Part shown: piece by piece, positions 37,430 to 50,060 of the stretch
How the letters are laid out: each line of letters begins with the position of its first letter
How positions within the stretch are numbered: position 1 is the stretch's first letter
Assembly (NCBI GenBank): GCA_009823395.1
Contig: CM020516.1
Coordinates: 6,912,501-6,976,500 of the forward strand
From: Thamnaconus septentrionalis
Lineage: Eukaryota > Chordata > Actinopteri > Tetraodontiformes > Monacanthidae
Length of the DNA: 64,000 nt
Reading direction: 5' to 3'
The notes under the pieces: generated by a model
What the model was told of the DNA's origin: nothing
Seen by the model: the letters and a program-made list of their open reading frames with translations, nothing else
Database searches by the model: none
Translations under genes and position numbers: made by a program

Positions 37430-37660
37430 TTATGTTTTAAAAGCTAATTAGCGTCACGGGCAGAATGAGGAGCCATCAATCAGCCTCAGTAAATAACCAG
37501 AATGGAGCAAATAACCAAGTTTGGCCGCCGATGGTGGATGTAGCCTTTGCTGCTAATGGCCGTCATTAACCTCTGCAATGGCTAAATAATAGCATCTTAA
37601 TTAATTAGCTTCAAGGGGAAAGTTTGCAGGGGGAATTTAATTATATTAATGGGGGGATGT
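37430..37660. promoter_or_regulatory. Candidate conserved non-coding element
   Basis: The most homeodomain-site-rich block seen: AAAGCTAATTAGCGTCACG, GCTGCTAATGGCCGTCATTA, TCTTAATTAATTAGCTTCAA and TTTAATTATATTAATGGGGG, all within 230 bp and free of microsatellites. Confidence 0.45.
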
Positions 37661-37955
37661 GTGGGGTGGGGGGGAGACGAGGCCCAGCGGCTGACAGAGC
37701 GGCGCTACGGTTCGGTGACGTGACGCATACGTCCATGCTGGGGAGCTCACGCAAGCACATCTTTCTGAGGCGGTGAGAACATTCGACCGCAGTCGAGCGG
37801 AGCTGCTTTCAACTGTCCCCCAGCTTCAAGACTGTGATTGGTCGCCATGTGAACTCTGACCCCGTTGACCTTCGTTAGTGTGGCGCTCACACCTGAAGCT
37901 GGCGTCACTGCTGGAGATGAGTCCAGATGATTCCAGGGAGAATTTACAAGTGAAG

Positions 37956-38104
37956 CTAAACAGGTTCGGACTCCTGGTTCCTAAACAGGTTCAGACTCCT
38001 GGTTCCTAAACAGTTTCAGACTCCTGGTTCCTAAACAGGTTCAGACTCCTGGTTCCTAAACAGGTTCAGACTCCTGGTTCCTAAACAGGTTCAGACTCCT
38101 GGTT
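37956..38104. repeat. 25-bp tandem repeat, 6 copies
   Basis: The unit begins CTAAACAGGTTCAGACTCC and repeats exactly every 25 bp from 37956 to 38104 with only one or two substitutions, so the array is young. Confidence 0.93.
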
Positions 38105-38201
38105 GTTTTCAGGAAGGCAGGAGGTTTTGTGGCCACGCAGCATCTACTGCGCTTCACTATTCCTGCGTCCAGATAAAGACATTGTGATTCAGTGGATCAG
38201 G

Positions 38202-38203
<2 letters not shown>

Positions 38204-38282
<79 letters not shown>
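38204..38282. repeat. (CA)n microsatellite
   Basis: About 39 uninterrupted CA units. Confidence 0.95.
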
Positions 38283-38283
<1 letters not shown>

Positions 38284-38449
38284 CCGGACCGAGTCAGGAG
38301 TCATTCGCTCCCCACTTGACTTAGTTTCATGTCCTCTTCATCTTCATTCCCCCCACAGTCGCACTGCTTCCTTTTTCGCTTATGGTCGTCTTCCTCTCCT
38401 CCTTTTAACCTCCCCTCCCCCTTCACCCCTCCCTCCCCGCCAGCTTCTC

Positions 38450-38700
38450 CGGATATAAGTACAGCCAGATCTATTACCAGGCCCTGCAGATACACTGGGA
38501 CAAAATGAGAGAGTTTGATTTTTCTAATACCATTAGACAGTGTGTGTGTGTGTGTGTGTGCGTGAGTGTGTGTGGAGATCCGATGGAGGACTCAATAAAG
38601 GAGGAAGAGCTGAGATTTATTAGTGGGACACAAGTCCAAAATCAATCAGCTGATTGAATCAGGATATTATTGGTGGTAAATTAGAGGTTGTTTATGTCAG
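38450..38700. promoter_or_regulatory. Candidate conserved non-coding elements (or unrecognised exon)
   Basis: Two unique blocks, 38450-38540 and 38585-38700, flank a short TG run. The first stays open in one frame for about 30 codons after a CCCGCCAG acceptor-like site and reads SFSGYKYSQIYYQALQ. The second includes GAGATTTATTAGTGGGACAC and CAATCAGCTGATTGAATC. I do not recognise a protein. Confidence 0.35.
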
Positions 38701-40394
38701 GAGGGGGGAAGTGCGACAGCCGGAGGAAGAGGCTGAGTGAAGGTAGAAGCTCATTGCTGAGCTGATCTGATTCTTTACATGGTGACCAGTCCGGTGGCCC
38801 CGGCGCTGACCCTCGGCCGAATCTTTTTATATACTCTCGGCTGCAAAAGCCATTGCTGACATTGAGCTGAAGCTTCTTTTTTTCCCACAAATTTCAGATA
38901 TGAATGCTTGTTATGAACTCTGGAATATAGTAAAATTGTAACAAAAATGTACTATAATAAAAACAAAACAAAACAAAACTTGTCTCAGGCATTTTTGGGA
39001 CCGCAACAAAAAGATACATTTTATTCTTGCTTCCACAATTTGGATGAAACAGGAAGTGGATTACGTAGAACGTTACGTGTTTTATTAAAGGCCCTAAATC
39101 ATTTTCAGACCTTTGTCACACGTGAAGCAGTCGTGGCTATTAAAAAGGTTTTATTTAGCCCTCTGTTTGCAGCCTGCAGCTTGAAAATTCCTGGGATCTG
39201 GCTCCCTGTTAAAAGTGACGCCTTCCTGATGTTGTTGCATCGGTGATGTAAATATTCTAGATAGTGCCGTTAAAAGAGAAACAACCATATGACAGCAGGA
39301 TTACATGCACACACACACACACACGCACGCGTGACGAAGAGAAATGTGAACCTGATCCAAGTTCTCGGAACACGGTTCAAAGTTGAAACAGCTTGTAATA
39401 AAAAAAAAACCAGCAGAGCCGTGATATAAACACCAGGCCTTATAAACAGGAGTGGGGTGAGGGGACCGGGGCCGGGGGGTAGGGGGGGTGAGGGGATGGA
39501 AACAGGAAGGAGGAAAGTCTGACGCCGACCCTCCGACTGAGAGCCAAACACAAATCTGATGTTTTCACCTGCCGGCCGCGACTCACAGCAACACAATCAT
39601 CCGCACAATAGCAACACAATCAGTGTGTTTTGATGTATTTACACCTCCACTTCCTTCCATCCGACAATATTGAAGCCACGTGCGCGGCCTGAATTCACGT
39701 GCACGTCCGCGGTAAGGCTGGACCAACAGGGCGGGTGTCAAGGGGGCGAACCCGCCTGGGCTGCGGTTCCGATGGCGTCTCGCTGGACCTCGCAGGAGGT
39801 TCAGGGTTCGAGCCAGTCAGTGAGCGACGACACACAAGCACTAGTGTCATCACACAGCTGCGCACGTGACACAATGCATCATCGTTTTAAATCAAAACTA
39901 AAACAAACGTGATGAAGCGATTCCAGTTTGGCCCAAGATTCATCTCAGAGTGACGACCATGAGAAATCTCCGAGCTATACCTCAAGCTGCCACCAGAGGG
40001 CGAGCCAGATCTTCTGACTGGACTCAGTCGTGTGGTTAGCTGCTACCTTGGCTGCACAATGTGGCTTTGTGTTATCGCCAGGTGACAACTGAGCATCTCT
40101 GACCTCTGAAACGTCTCTTCTTCCTTCTTTCTTCCTTCCTCCTCATCTTCGTCCTCTTTATCGACATTCCTCTCCTCTCCCTCCCGTCTCCTCTCCCTCG
40201 CCACCGCGGGCCGACTCCCGTCCACCTGTGGCCGCTCTATCAGTCATGTGGGGGTCATTTGTCTCTCAGTTACAGTGAGATAACACACGCAGAGGATGGA
40301 ACCATGTGGTGCTCTGTCTCATCGCACCCATCTTTGGCTGCCCCAACTCCTTCATCTGTCCTCATCCTTCGGACCCCTCCTTCACCCTGAAATC

Positions 40395-40498
<104 letters not shown>

Positions 40499-40654
40499 AC
40501 GCATGCACACATGTGGTGACAGATGCAGGAATTTACAAACTTGCTCCGAGTTCTTCGTCTATGTCGACTCATCAGGCTGCAGGGAACAAGTGCAGAAACA
40601 GGCGTGTGTGTGTGTGTGTGTGTGTATATGTCCCTCCCTCCCTCTCTCTCTCCC

Positions 40655-40860
40655 TCTCAGCTCCTTGATTAGATGAGTCATTATTAATGGGCCCAGTGAG
40701 GCCAGCAGACAGCAGTGGGGTCACTCCCAGTTTAATTCCATTCTCACATAACTGGATTTGGCCTGATGCCGTCGTGCTCGTTGTTCCTATTGCCCCACTG
40801 CTGCATGTTGATAGGAAACAATGGCCTCCATAACACATCCAGACTGTTTAAAGGGGAGGT
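40655..40860. promoter_or_regulatory. Candidate conserved non-coding element
   Basis: Contains CTCCTTGATTAGATGAGTCA, TTATTAATGGGCCCAGTGAG, CCCAGTTTAATTCCATTC and TGATAGGAAACAATGGCC, with no simple repeats. Confidence 0.42.
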
Positions 40861-41139
40861 GGTGGTGGTGGTGGGGGGGCTCAGTCTGATCTGTGAGCAG
40901 CATCACAGGAACAGTAGGTGAAAAGATGGAATGCTAGAATTTGGTGATAAGTTCCGCTGCTGTAAATCTTTTTTTTTTAAAGTGTGATTTTATTGGTTCT
41001 TCTCAGTTCTGCTCTCTCACTCTCTCTCTCTCTTTCTCTCTCTTTCACTCTCTTAAAAAGAATAAACATCAGCGGTGGATGGTGGGATTTATTGGGCTCT
41101 CAGCCGACAGGCAGAATAAAGCTGTCAGAGTGACGGAGT

Positions 41140-41248
41140 GACGGAGGGAGGAGATGGAGATGGATGAGAGCGGCGGAGGAGTGTGGGATGAGAGGAACAC
41201 ACTGGTGTCCCGTGATATTCACTAACCCTCCCCCGCCCCCTCCCCCAC
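41140..41248. repeat. 109-bp direct duplicate, copy 1
   Basis: Matches 44694-44802 at all but two positions by eye. It begins GACGGAGGGAGGAGATGGAG and ends in a CCCTCCCCC-rich run. Confidence 0.92.
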
Positions 41249-41340
41249 TCATGGGAAAGGAACGTTTATGAGCGGAGTGGCAGCATTAATGGGAGGCGTC
41301 CATGTCGGGCCACCGCGGTGGCCGAGTTCTCCTCCTTTTC
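41249..41340. promoter_or_regulatory. Candidate conserved non-coding element
   Basis: Contains GGAACGTTTATGAGCGGAG and CAGCATTAATGGGAGGCG followed by the palindromic CCACCGCGGTGG. Confidence 0.35.
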
Positions 41341-41518
41341 CTTCATTCAGAAAACATTTTTTCGCTGCCGACGCCTTAGCGCTCAACTCATGGGGGCACT
41401 GAGGTGACGACTTTAGGGTTGGAACTGGGGCGCGCAGAGGAGGGGTTTCTGGGTGAATTAAATGAAAAAGAATTGGAACCCGTCCAAAAAGCTGCGGAAG
41501 GAGCTCGTCTCCTGTTAA

Positions 41519-41577
41519 AGTGTGCGTGTGTGCGTGTGTGCGTGTGTGTGTGCGTGTGTGCGTGTGTGCGTGTGTGG
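41519..41577. repeat. (TG)n/(CGTG)n microsatellite
   Basis: Alternating GTGTGCGTGTG units. Confidence 0.9.
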
Positions 41578-41775
41578 GTCGGCCCGGGTCTCCATCCCGA
41601 CTGGCTGGATCCAGTTTCCCAGTCCTGAATGCGCTTTGCTGGAAACTTCTACTGGAGCTCTGACCTTGTTGACCTTGTTGATTCCCTGCATGTTTGATGA
41701 CGTGATGATCCTCCTGTTTCCTCTACGTATGTCCTCGTGCACTGAGACGGTGGCTTTGAATGTCAAGTAGATGCA

Positions 41776-41971
<196 letters not shown>

Positions 41972-42151
41972 AAGGCAACATTCCCAACTTTTCTGAGGTC
42001 ACGTTCTGGCTGTTTGACATCCAACTTTGCAAAGTTAAAGCACTGGATTGTCAGATCAGAATTTGAAAAGGGCTTTGGGACGACTGCCAGTGTTTCTAGT
42101 CTAAACAGACGGATCAGATTTTATCTGGAACTGAGAGTCTCACTGCATAAC

Positions 42152-42433
42152 CTGCTGTTGCTGCTGCTGCTCTTACTGTTACTGTTACTGCTGTTACTGC
42201 TGCTGTTACTACTGCTCTTACTGTTACTGTTACTGCTGTTACTGCTGCTGTTACTACTGCTCTTACTGTTACTGTTACTGCTGTTACTGCTGCTGTTACT
42301 ACTGCTGTTACTGTTACTGTTACTGCTGTTACTGCTGTTACTGCTGCTGCTGCTGTTACTACTGCTGTTACTGTTACTGCTGCTGTTACTACTGCTGCTG
42401 CTGCTCTTGCTCCTGTTGCTGTTACTGCTGCTG
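42152..42433. repeat. CTG/TTA triplet minisatellite with 45-bp higher-order unit
   Basis: A tract built of CTG, TTA, CTA and CTC triplets. A 45-bp unit beginning CTCTTACTGTTACTG recurs at 42170, 42215, 42260 and (with one change) 42305. One frame reads as about 90 leucines, which is a repeat artefact. Confidence 0.93.
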
Positions 42434-43995
42434 CAGAGCTTTGGCTTTAATAATCACCTGGCTTCTTTCTTTTTCCACCTTAAAATGCAAATGGTTTCAT
42501 TCTGTTCTGCTCCTCTCACGTCCTGCATAATCCATGAGGAGCCAACACACTCGGACCAGCTGACACTTCCAGCAGTAGCTCCTCCTGCAGGGCTCCTCTT
42601 TGTTTAGGATGTGGCAACTGAGACGATGCTATAAGCCGACCATAGTATGTTGATCTTGGCATGTTATTATGATAGGCTGTTCTGTTTTGTCTGGAGGAGG
42701 CCCACAATCTTGGATCAGATTGTTAATTGCTGTGACAGTCTAGTTGTAGACTGACTCTTAAACCGGCAGTATTACAGTATCGGTTTCAGTGAACAAAAGT
42801 AACACTGAAACCGGAGCATCAATGCTTTAAACTTTCTTCCTTCAGCTTTTGTTGAAACATAAAAACTTCCTTTGCCTCTGATTAGCCCGGTGTTTGGCTC
42901 AGTCTGAGGCTGAGCAGCTCCAGGGCTGATTTGTTCACCAACATGCTCGCAGTTTGTCTCTCAGTGAATCTGCAGCTGATTAAAACCAGTGGATTCCGTC
43001 ACTGAAATCCACATGCGTCTGTGCAGTGGGAGGGACCTCCGCTTCCTGCTAGCTGGCTAGCCGGTTAGCAGCAGGTGTGAGCCGCGGCGCTACGGGAGAG
43101 CGGGCTCGCCGCAGAGCCGGCAAGCTGTTGGAAAGAAGCCCGGGTGATGACGACCAGGAGGAGGAGGTGGAGTGATGTATCACTCCCCCCGGCTGAAGGG
43201 CTGCGTCTCAGAACTTTCTGCCCTCTGTGAAAACTCAACACTGTTCAAGGTGAAAGAGTTACACGCGTGTAAAACAAGAAGCATGTTGTGCAGAAATAAC
43301 AGTAAGTTCCCAGTCGGGGTTTTGATTATCCTCCCAGATAGAGCTGAGATTCATATTGTTGAATAGATGGATGGAGCTTAATCTGTTCTTGCGCTGTTTT
43401 GGATCCCGGCTGTGTGACGGAATGTTTCCACTGCATCAGTCTGCTATCAAGTGTTTTGGAAAGAGGAGCCGTGTGATTGGCCCAAACCTTCCCTCTGTCA
43501 CATCTTACTATGCGGACTCACCGCTGCCATCAGGAATTAAGACGGAGTGAAAGGAAAAATAAAGCTCTCTGCTGGAGGACGTCGAGGCGGATGAGTGAGA
43601 TTTAAAGAACAGAAAGAAAGAAACATTCATAATGCCAATTTAATGCTCCTCTCTGTGCTGCAGGTGGGAGGTTTGAAGCTGCCCCATTTTTCTTTCTGTC
43701 TTTCTTCTCTTTTTTTTTTCCCCTGCGGTGTGCCATAATTGAGGGTTGTGCTCCAATCAGAGGCCATAAAGCCGTCAGAGGTCGTTTCCTCGCCACCGCC
43801 GCTGCCGCCTTGTGCGCTAAACAAACAGCGATAACTGAAAGCGACTCCAGATAAAGGCGGGGGTGGTGGTGGGGTGTTCAGGGGCAAGGGGAGGGGGTCG
43901 ATAATGATTGATAATGAGAGCGCGACTGATGACGGTATGTGAAGATATGACTCTGTTTGCAGGGAGAGGGAAAAATACACATGGATGGGTTTAGC

Positions 43996-43999
<4 letters not shown>

Positions 44000-44091
<92 letters not shown>
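44000..44091. repeat. (TG)n then (GA)n compound microsatellite
   Basis: About 9 TG units followed by about 36 GA units. Confidence 0.94.
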
Positions 44092-44093
<2 letters not shown>

Positions 44094-44264
44094 GTTGTCT
44101 AAACACTCATCACTCTGTGTGCACGTCTAGACTGGCCTGGCACGTGTTTACTCACTTTTATTTTATTTACATGTGATATAAACCTTTGCCAAGACGGTTG
44201 TGTGTGTCTGTGTGTGTGCGAGAGAGAGAGAGAGTGAGAAACACAGGGGCCTAATGCAGCCACA

Positions 44265-44410
44265 TAATGGAGCCGCCCTGCTGGCGGGGTGAATAATTGA
44301 TGGCAGGTCGGCTCAGAGGAGGATCACCAACCTGTTTTAATATATTAATTTATTGCGCGGCGCACCGAGTGCTTTATTAGCCGCAGGTCAGCGCCGCTGA
44401 CAGGCCTCCT
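44265..44410. promoter_or_regulatory. Candidate conserved non-coding element
   Basis: Contains GGTGAATAATTGATGGCAGG, TTTTAATATATTAATTTATT and GTGCTTTATTAGCCGCAGG, repeat-free apart from a GA run just upstream. Confidence 0.4.
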
Positions 44411-44693
44411 GGGCGGGGGAGGGGTCTCAGCACGGCGAGGCCTCACCGTGATGGAGGGCCAACGACGTTTTCACACTTTACGTCTCCTTCTTCCTTCTCG
44501 GTGTCGTCATCTTGTCGCACTCTCTGCCCGGCCGTCTAACTACAAGGTCTTTAAAATGCATATTGTATTTTAATTTCCTCCAAAGGGGCTGCTTTAATCG
44601 GTAGTTTGCCCTCCTCACCACCAGATGGCCTCCTGGTTTGGTGGAATTCTCACTATGGAAGGTGTCTCAGTTTTTTCTGGCTTCACATGATGG

Positions 44694-44802
44694 GACGGAG
44701 GGAGGAGATGGAGATGGATGAGAGCGGCGGAGGAGTGTGGGATGAGAGGAACACACTGGTGTCCCGTGATATTCCCTAACCCTCCCCCGTCCCCTCCCCC
44801 AC
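44694..44802. repeat. 109-bp direct duplicate, copy 2
   Basis: Second copy of 41140-41248, same orientation, 3.55 kb downstream. The flanks are unrelated. Confidence 0.92.
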
Positions 44803-44862
44803 AGAGACAAGAAAGAAAAATGCTTTTTCTGGAAACTTCACTCCACTGCAGGCATGGAAAAG

Positions 44863-44921
44863 CTGAAGAAGAAGAAGAAGAAGAAGAAGAAGAAGAAGAA
44901 GAAGAAGAAGAAGAAGAAGAG
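44863..44921. repeat. (GAA)n triplet tract
   Basis: About 19 AAG/GAA units, pure; complementary in sequence to the TTC tract at 24988-25102. Confidence 0.95.
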
Positions 44922-45129
44922 ACACTGTGGTAGCCGTGACTCCTGTTGAGTCGGCCAGCCGCAGAAAAAAAATCAACAACTTCCCCTCCTGCTGGTCAGC
45001 TGACTGGCAGGTTTCCTCTTGAAACGTCCTTGTGGGATGACAACTGACCGCTTGACCGCCACTTTGCATCCCACCAACCACCCCCACCAACCCCACCCTC
45101 CACTTTAACACATCCGTGCCCATCAAACG

Positions 45130-45410
45130 CCCATGAGAAGGAGCCAATGGGGAATTGGCCGCTGTGGAATAAATAAGAGTTTGCCGGGCGGCAAAGTCTC
45201 CCCTGCGACAGACAGACGGACACACTGGAAGTGTCTTTAGTGTCTTTAGTGTCTTTATGGGGACGTGTTGTGTGGAAATCCATTGGCTGGAAATGGAGGC
45301 AAACAGCATTAGAGGCTCAACCAGAGCAGCATGAATATTACATCACTGCTTTGTGATGCTCTCAGCTCTTAATGGAGCACTTTAGCAAGGCAGCTAGTTC
45401 CATTCAATGA
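45130..45410. promoter_or_regulatory. Candidate conserved non-coding elements
   Basis: Contains GGCCGCTGTGGAATAAATAA, CAGCATGAATATTACATCAC and CAGCTCTTAATGGAGCACTT, followed by a TG microsatellite at 45413-45442. Confidence 0.35.
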
Positions 45411-45441
<31 letters not shown>

Positions 45442-47388
45442 TTTAAAAGACTTTTCTTTCTTCTAATAAAAAGTGAAGGATTCCGGTGACAAAATATTAA
45501 CCCCCGGTCCCTGCCTGGCTTCGACAGGGTGGTGGTGGTGGTGGTGGGGAGGGGCAGTGCGACTGCAGGTGGGAACGTTCCACCTGTGTGAAAGCACCGT
45601 GTGATGGCGAGGGACCTGAGAAGAGTCAACAGGATGATTCCCAGCAGCTCTTATCAGAGCAGATAACGGTGACCACTGTTTGTTTAACTTACAGTCACCT
45701 CCCCTCTGTTGGCTTCTGCTTTTTTTTTTTTTTTTCTTGCTCCCCTCCCTCCCCCTAACGCCACCCCACCCCCACCGCTCCGTGATCAAGGTCGGGGAAA
45801 CTCGATACGTCCGACGTGCCTTTGTTTTTACCTGGTCGCCACGGCAACCTCCAAAACTCCGGGCAACCCTGAATGAAATTCCTGCGTGTCATCAATCACC
45901 CGCTTCCACAAAGAGCCGATTGTTGCGGTCTCAGAGTGGCAGGCCGGGGGTGCGGAGGGGGAGTGGGGAGGGGCGCACATGGCCGGGGTTGAGGCCGAGG
46001 GGCCTCGTCTGTTCGGGACCCTGAACTGAAACCTGCGTGTTTGCACTGCTGCCTTTTGGAACAGATGCCGATTCAGGTTGAGGTCCAGGAGGAGCAGGCG
46101 GAGTAGAACTGAGTGTCGTTCCTGTGAGAACGTCAGCAAAGAGGTGGAAAAAAAGGCAGATGGAGAATTTGACTTGACGCCGTTGTTTGGAAGGAGAGGA
46201 CGCGCGGTCACACGCCTGGTGTCACCTCGCTGCTTTCACAAAACAGCAAAGAATAACCCTCAAGTAAATCTTAAATGTAAGGTGATTCTGAACGATTCCA
46301 GCCAGGAAACTGTGAAGGCAGCTTGATACAGTCAGTTCGTGTCAAGATTGACGGCTGACGACACCAACCGAGCGGCTCAATCTGGACCAGAAGCAGCAGT
46401 AGAGCCTGTGCTCTTCACGTCTTCCCGTCTTCTCCACCTTCCTGCAGCAGCCACTCTGTTCACACTTCTCTCTGTTCTCCAGCGGGAGGCGTCGCCCTGA
46501 CAGTAAATCTCTATCAGCAATTCTCCTCCATATGGCTGCATGAAAATTTGATTGTGCGAAGCCCCGAGGCTGAGCAGGGCCCCGTCTAACTGCTGGAGGA
46601 CGAGCAGTGGAAGGGAAGGCAGGGAAGAGGAGAAGAAAAGGAGACGAAGAGGAGCTTGTTGTGATTCAGTGGACTGAGTTCACCTCCATATTGTGCGTGT
46701 GCATGTTCTGGTGTCGGATCTGATGTGTTAAACTCCACCAGTGTCAGGAAATGTTCTTCGAGGTGGATGTCTAATAGAACGACCTACTAATATTATTATT
46801 ATCATTATTGATGAAAATGTCCATAAAATAGTGTCAAGTCCCACAGCCGATTTAGATGAGATTATTTTTGTCCACAGGACTCAGTGTAGCCTTTTTCTGT
46901 GGAACTTCTGTTGCTGTTGCTTCTCCCGACACTAGAGGTCACTGTTGTGTTTCTGAAAAACAGAGCCGAGGCGCTGCTGAATGACGATGTGGGACAAAAA
47001 TGAACTTATTCACCCAGACGGTCTCATTTCATAGGTGCTGACACCACCCACCAATTATCTGTCTGCATGTGTTTATTTCTCCCATTGTATTTATTTTTGG
47101 TTCAGATTTTTTCGTTTTTTTTCTCCCCTTTTATCAATTATCTCTTTTTTAAACAAAAATGTCTAGATGACATTTTCTGTTCTATTTTAACTCTTGCGCT
47201 CTTGCATTGTGTCACATTATTCGGCCAGTAAGAGGAGAAGAAGGTCTTTAATATTTCAAATGAATGTGGAGCCAATGTGATGCATTACGTGGCCTCATAA
47301 ATAGGAACTATGCTGCTGCTCTGATTGTGTCTTTTTTTTCCAAGTTGTGTTGTGCGCCTGTGCAAGATTGTCTCCATGTTTATTGTAA

Positions 47389-47390
<2 letters not shown>

Positions 47391-47424
<34 letters not shown>

Positions 47425-47534
47425 AATTAGCTCACAATGTTGTGTTACGAAATATTTACCGATACTTGAGTTTTTGTTGTGTGAACAGTACAACAGCCTG
47501 AAAAACATATTCTACTTGGTTTCAGCACACTGAG

Positions 47535-47578
<44 letters not shown>
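47391..47578. repeat. (TG)n and (GA)n microsatellites
   Basis: TG tract at about 47391-47423 and GA tract at about 47536-47578. Confidence 0.92.
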
Positions 47579-47579
<1 letters not shown>

Positions 47580-47581
<2 letters not shown>

Positions 47582-47985
47582 ACCCTCAGCCATAAAGATA
47601 ATTCATTAGTGGCACATTACACACCTTTGGTTGTTGTGAGTGGTTGGCAGTGAATTACATCACCTGTGATTAATCTGATTAATCATTCATGGCTCCATCT
47701 GTGTCCTGGCCGCCGCCGCCGTCAGCAGCCGACTTCAGGGCTGGATAATAAAGCAGCGAACCTGCTTCTCAACTCCATTAATGTGGGAGGGAGCGTCGGA
47801 ACACCCTGTGCTATTTCTTGAGGAAAAAAAACCAACAACCTGGAGAGCTGCAATCAGGGAAACGGCTGCGGAAAAGCGACTCTGATGTGAGCTTATGTGA
47901 GAATTGCGCCATGTGTGAACTGGTCTGGATAAAATAGTGATGACCAATTAGGTTCCACAAGGGCTTTTTATCTCCTGCTTTAAAA
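47580..47985. promoter_or_regulatory. Candidate conserved non-coding elements
   Basis: Contains AAAGATAATTCATTAGTGGC, ATCTGATTAATCATTCATGG, GCTGGATAATAAAGCAGCG and CTCCATTAATGTGGGAGGG, in two blocks separated by a CCG run. Confidence 0.4.
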
Positions 47986-49914
47986 GGCAGCCAGTCAGAA
48001 CGAGCTGTGGAATGTCTCGTCCATCCGCTTCCAGCTTGGACGTGTCTGGTGGTCTCGGAACGCCGAGGCCTCCCTGCCCTCCGCTCTCATCAGAGAGCTC
48101 GAGTCAGGCCGCGGCTCCACATTCTTCCACATTTCTTTTTTCTTTAGTCCTCCAAACATTTTCAGGGGGATGCAGAGAGTAAATTCAGATGAAACAGACA
48201 CTCAAAAACATGCATGGACGAATACGAAAAAAAAACCCCACAGTTCCACATGGATAAAAAAGAAAAGAAAAGAAAAACGCACACTGAGGTGCTCTCTTGC
48301 ACTTGATTGTCTTCACATCATTCATTGCAGCAAGTGGTAATTGAAAACACCCGTTACAAATAAGACACACAGGGGCTTTCTGCACCGAAGAGCGAGAAAA
48401 AAAAACCAACAACTCATCGTAATAACAAATAGAGTCAGAATGACCAAAGGAGAAGCAAGAGGCTTTGCTGCAGCTCTTGGCACCACATGAAGAGACGGCG
48501 CTGCTCAGTGATTGGTGGACGGCCAAAACCATATCCATTAAAAAAAAAAAAAAGGAAAAGGAAGAAATATAGGTTTCACTGACAAACAGATGCTGCACTT
48601 GTCCCGGGACCATCCATAAATCGTGGCGGTGGAGCAGCAGTCTGTGGAAAGTCTATTAGTTCCGGATGTGTTCTTTTCCTCCAGTTTCTCTGAAGATTCA
48701 GGCTTGAAGCTCCACGGAGGAGGTCAAAGGTCAGCGAGCTGCTCGGCTGCAGGGATTTGGTTTTTGTTTCCTCCTCCGGCTTTGGCTTGTAAAGCAACGT
48801 ATGACACATTTCAGCCAACATGCGTAGTTTAAAATCAAGAACCCACATCAGATGAGTATCAATGATACAAATGGCCGAATTTGAAGGTCTCATATAAGGG
48901 AAATTTAACGGTCCCAGTGCTTCCTGACAGTGAGTTACTAGCCTTGAAATGAAACGACAAACTCTGGCCATTGCTTTGTTTTCTTGCTTCACCTCACACA
49001 GAAACCTGTGTGAAAATGCAGCCCTTTGTGATGTCACAATGTGAAGAAAGCTTCCAAAATCTTTTGGGGAAACAATGTCTCTGCCTCTCAGTGACGTCCA
49101 CCCCAAAATGACTCAAGTCCATCTTCTACTTTCTTTTTCGGAGCTTAACGCCTCACATGGAAAAACGAGCAGGCCAGTGAAAGGCCACTGGGGTCGTGAC
49201 CCGAGGTTCCAAAGACTGAGAACACAGAACACCTGCAAGCCACCACCTTCTTCCCGATGCCCTCCCAATACCCCCCTCCTCCCTCCCAATGTGTGCGTGT
49301 CTGTGTGTGTATGTGTGTGACAGCCAGATGATTGATGTTCACTCACCTCGCTCGGCTGGACACACCCACCCTCAGCCCCTCCCCCTCCCTGTATTTGCAA
49401 CAAAGTCACCAGTGTGTGTCAGTGTGTGTGTGTATGTGTGTGTGTGTGTGTGTGTTTCCCAGACTAGAACCCATCTAATCAATATAGCCCGGGTCTCCAA
49501 CAGCCAGACTGCTGACGGGACACAAGCTGATATTTCACATGTAGATTAAAGTCCCAGCGTGGTCACCTTTAGCTTTAGCATGTGTGTGTGTGTGTGATGG
49601 GTGTACTATCATGTAAACAGGCCCTGTGTGTCAAGGTGGCGTGTTGTGACACGAGTGAAGTGGCTCGGGTTCCGTGTTGTCGCAGCTCAGCCAAGAGGAA
49701 GAAGAAGGAAAAACCCGACGATGTTCATGGCTGAGAAACACAACAACACCGCCATGGTGGGGGTCGGCCTGGAACGAGATGAAACAATGTAAAGGGAAAC
49801 CACCAAACCAGTTGTAGCAAATGAGCAGTTGGTTGTTGTGGAGGAGATTGAATTTCCGCTGATTATTGGGTCATAAACTTTGTCGTCCAGCTGCACTGGG
49901 TTTCCTCAGGGCTG

Positions 49915-50060
49915 CTGGGATGGAGACGATGGAAATGGTGGAGATGGTATGGAGATGATGATGGAGATGGTGGAGATGACGCAGATGGTCGAGATAATGG
50001 AGATGATGGAGATGATTGAGATGATGGAGATTGTGGATATGGTGGAGAAGTCATTTAAAG
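49915..50060. repeat. Degenerate GATGGAGAT minisatellite
   Basis: Imperfect 9-bp and triplet units (GATGGAGATGGTGGAGATG) giving a Met/Glu-rich phantom frame. Confidence 0.88.

Noticed and set aside
48576..49106. 176-codon minus-strand frame
   Set aside because: Contains the CCCTTTGTGATGTCAC box of the dispersed repeat and matches no protein family I know; more likely repeat-derived.
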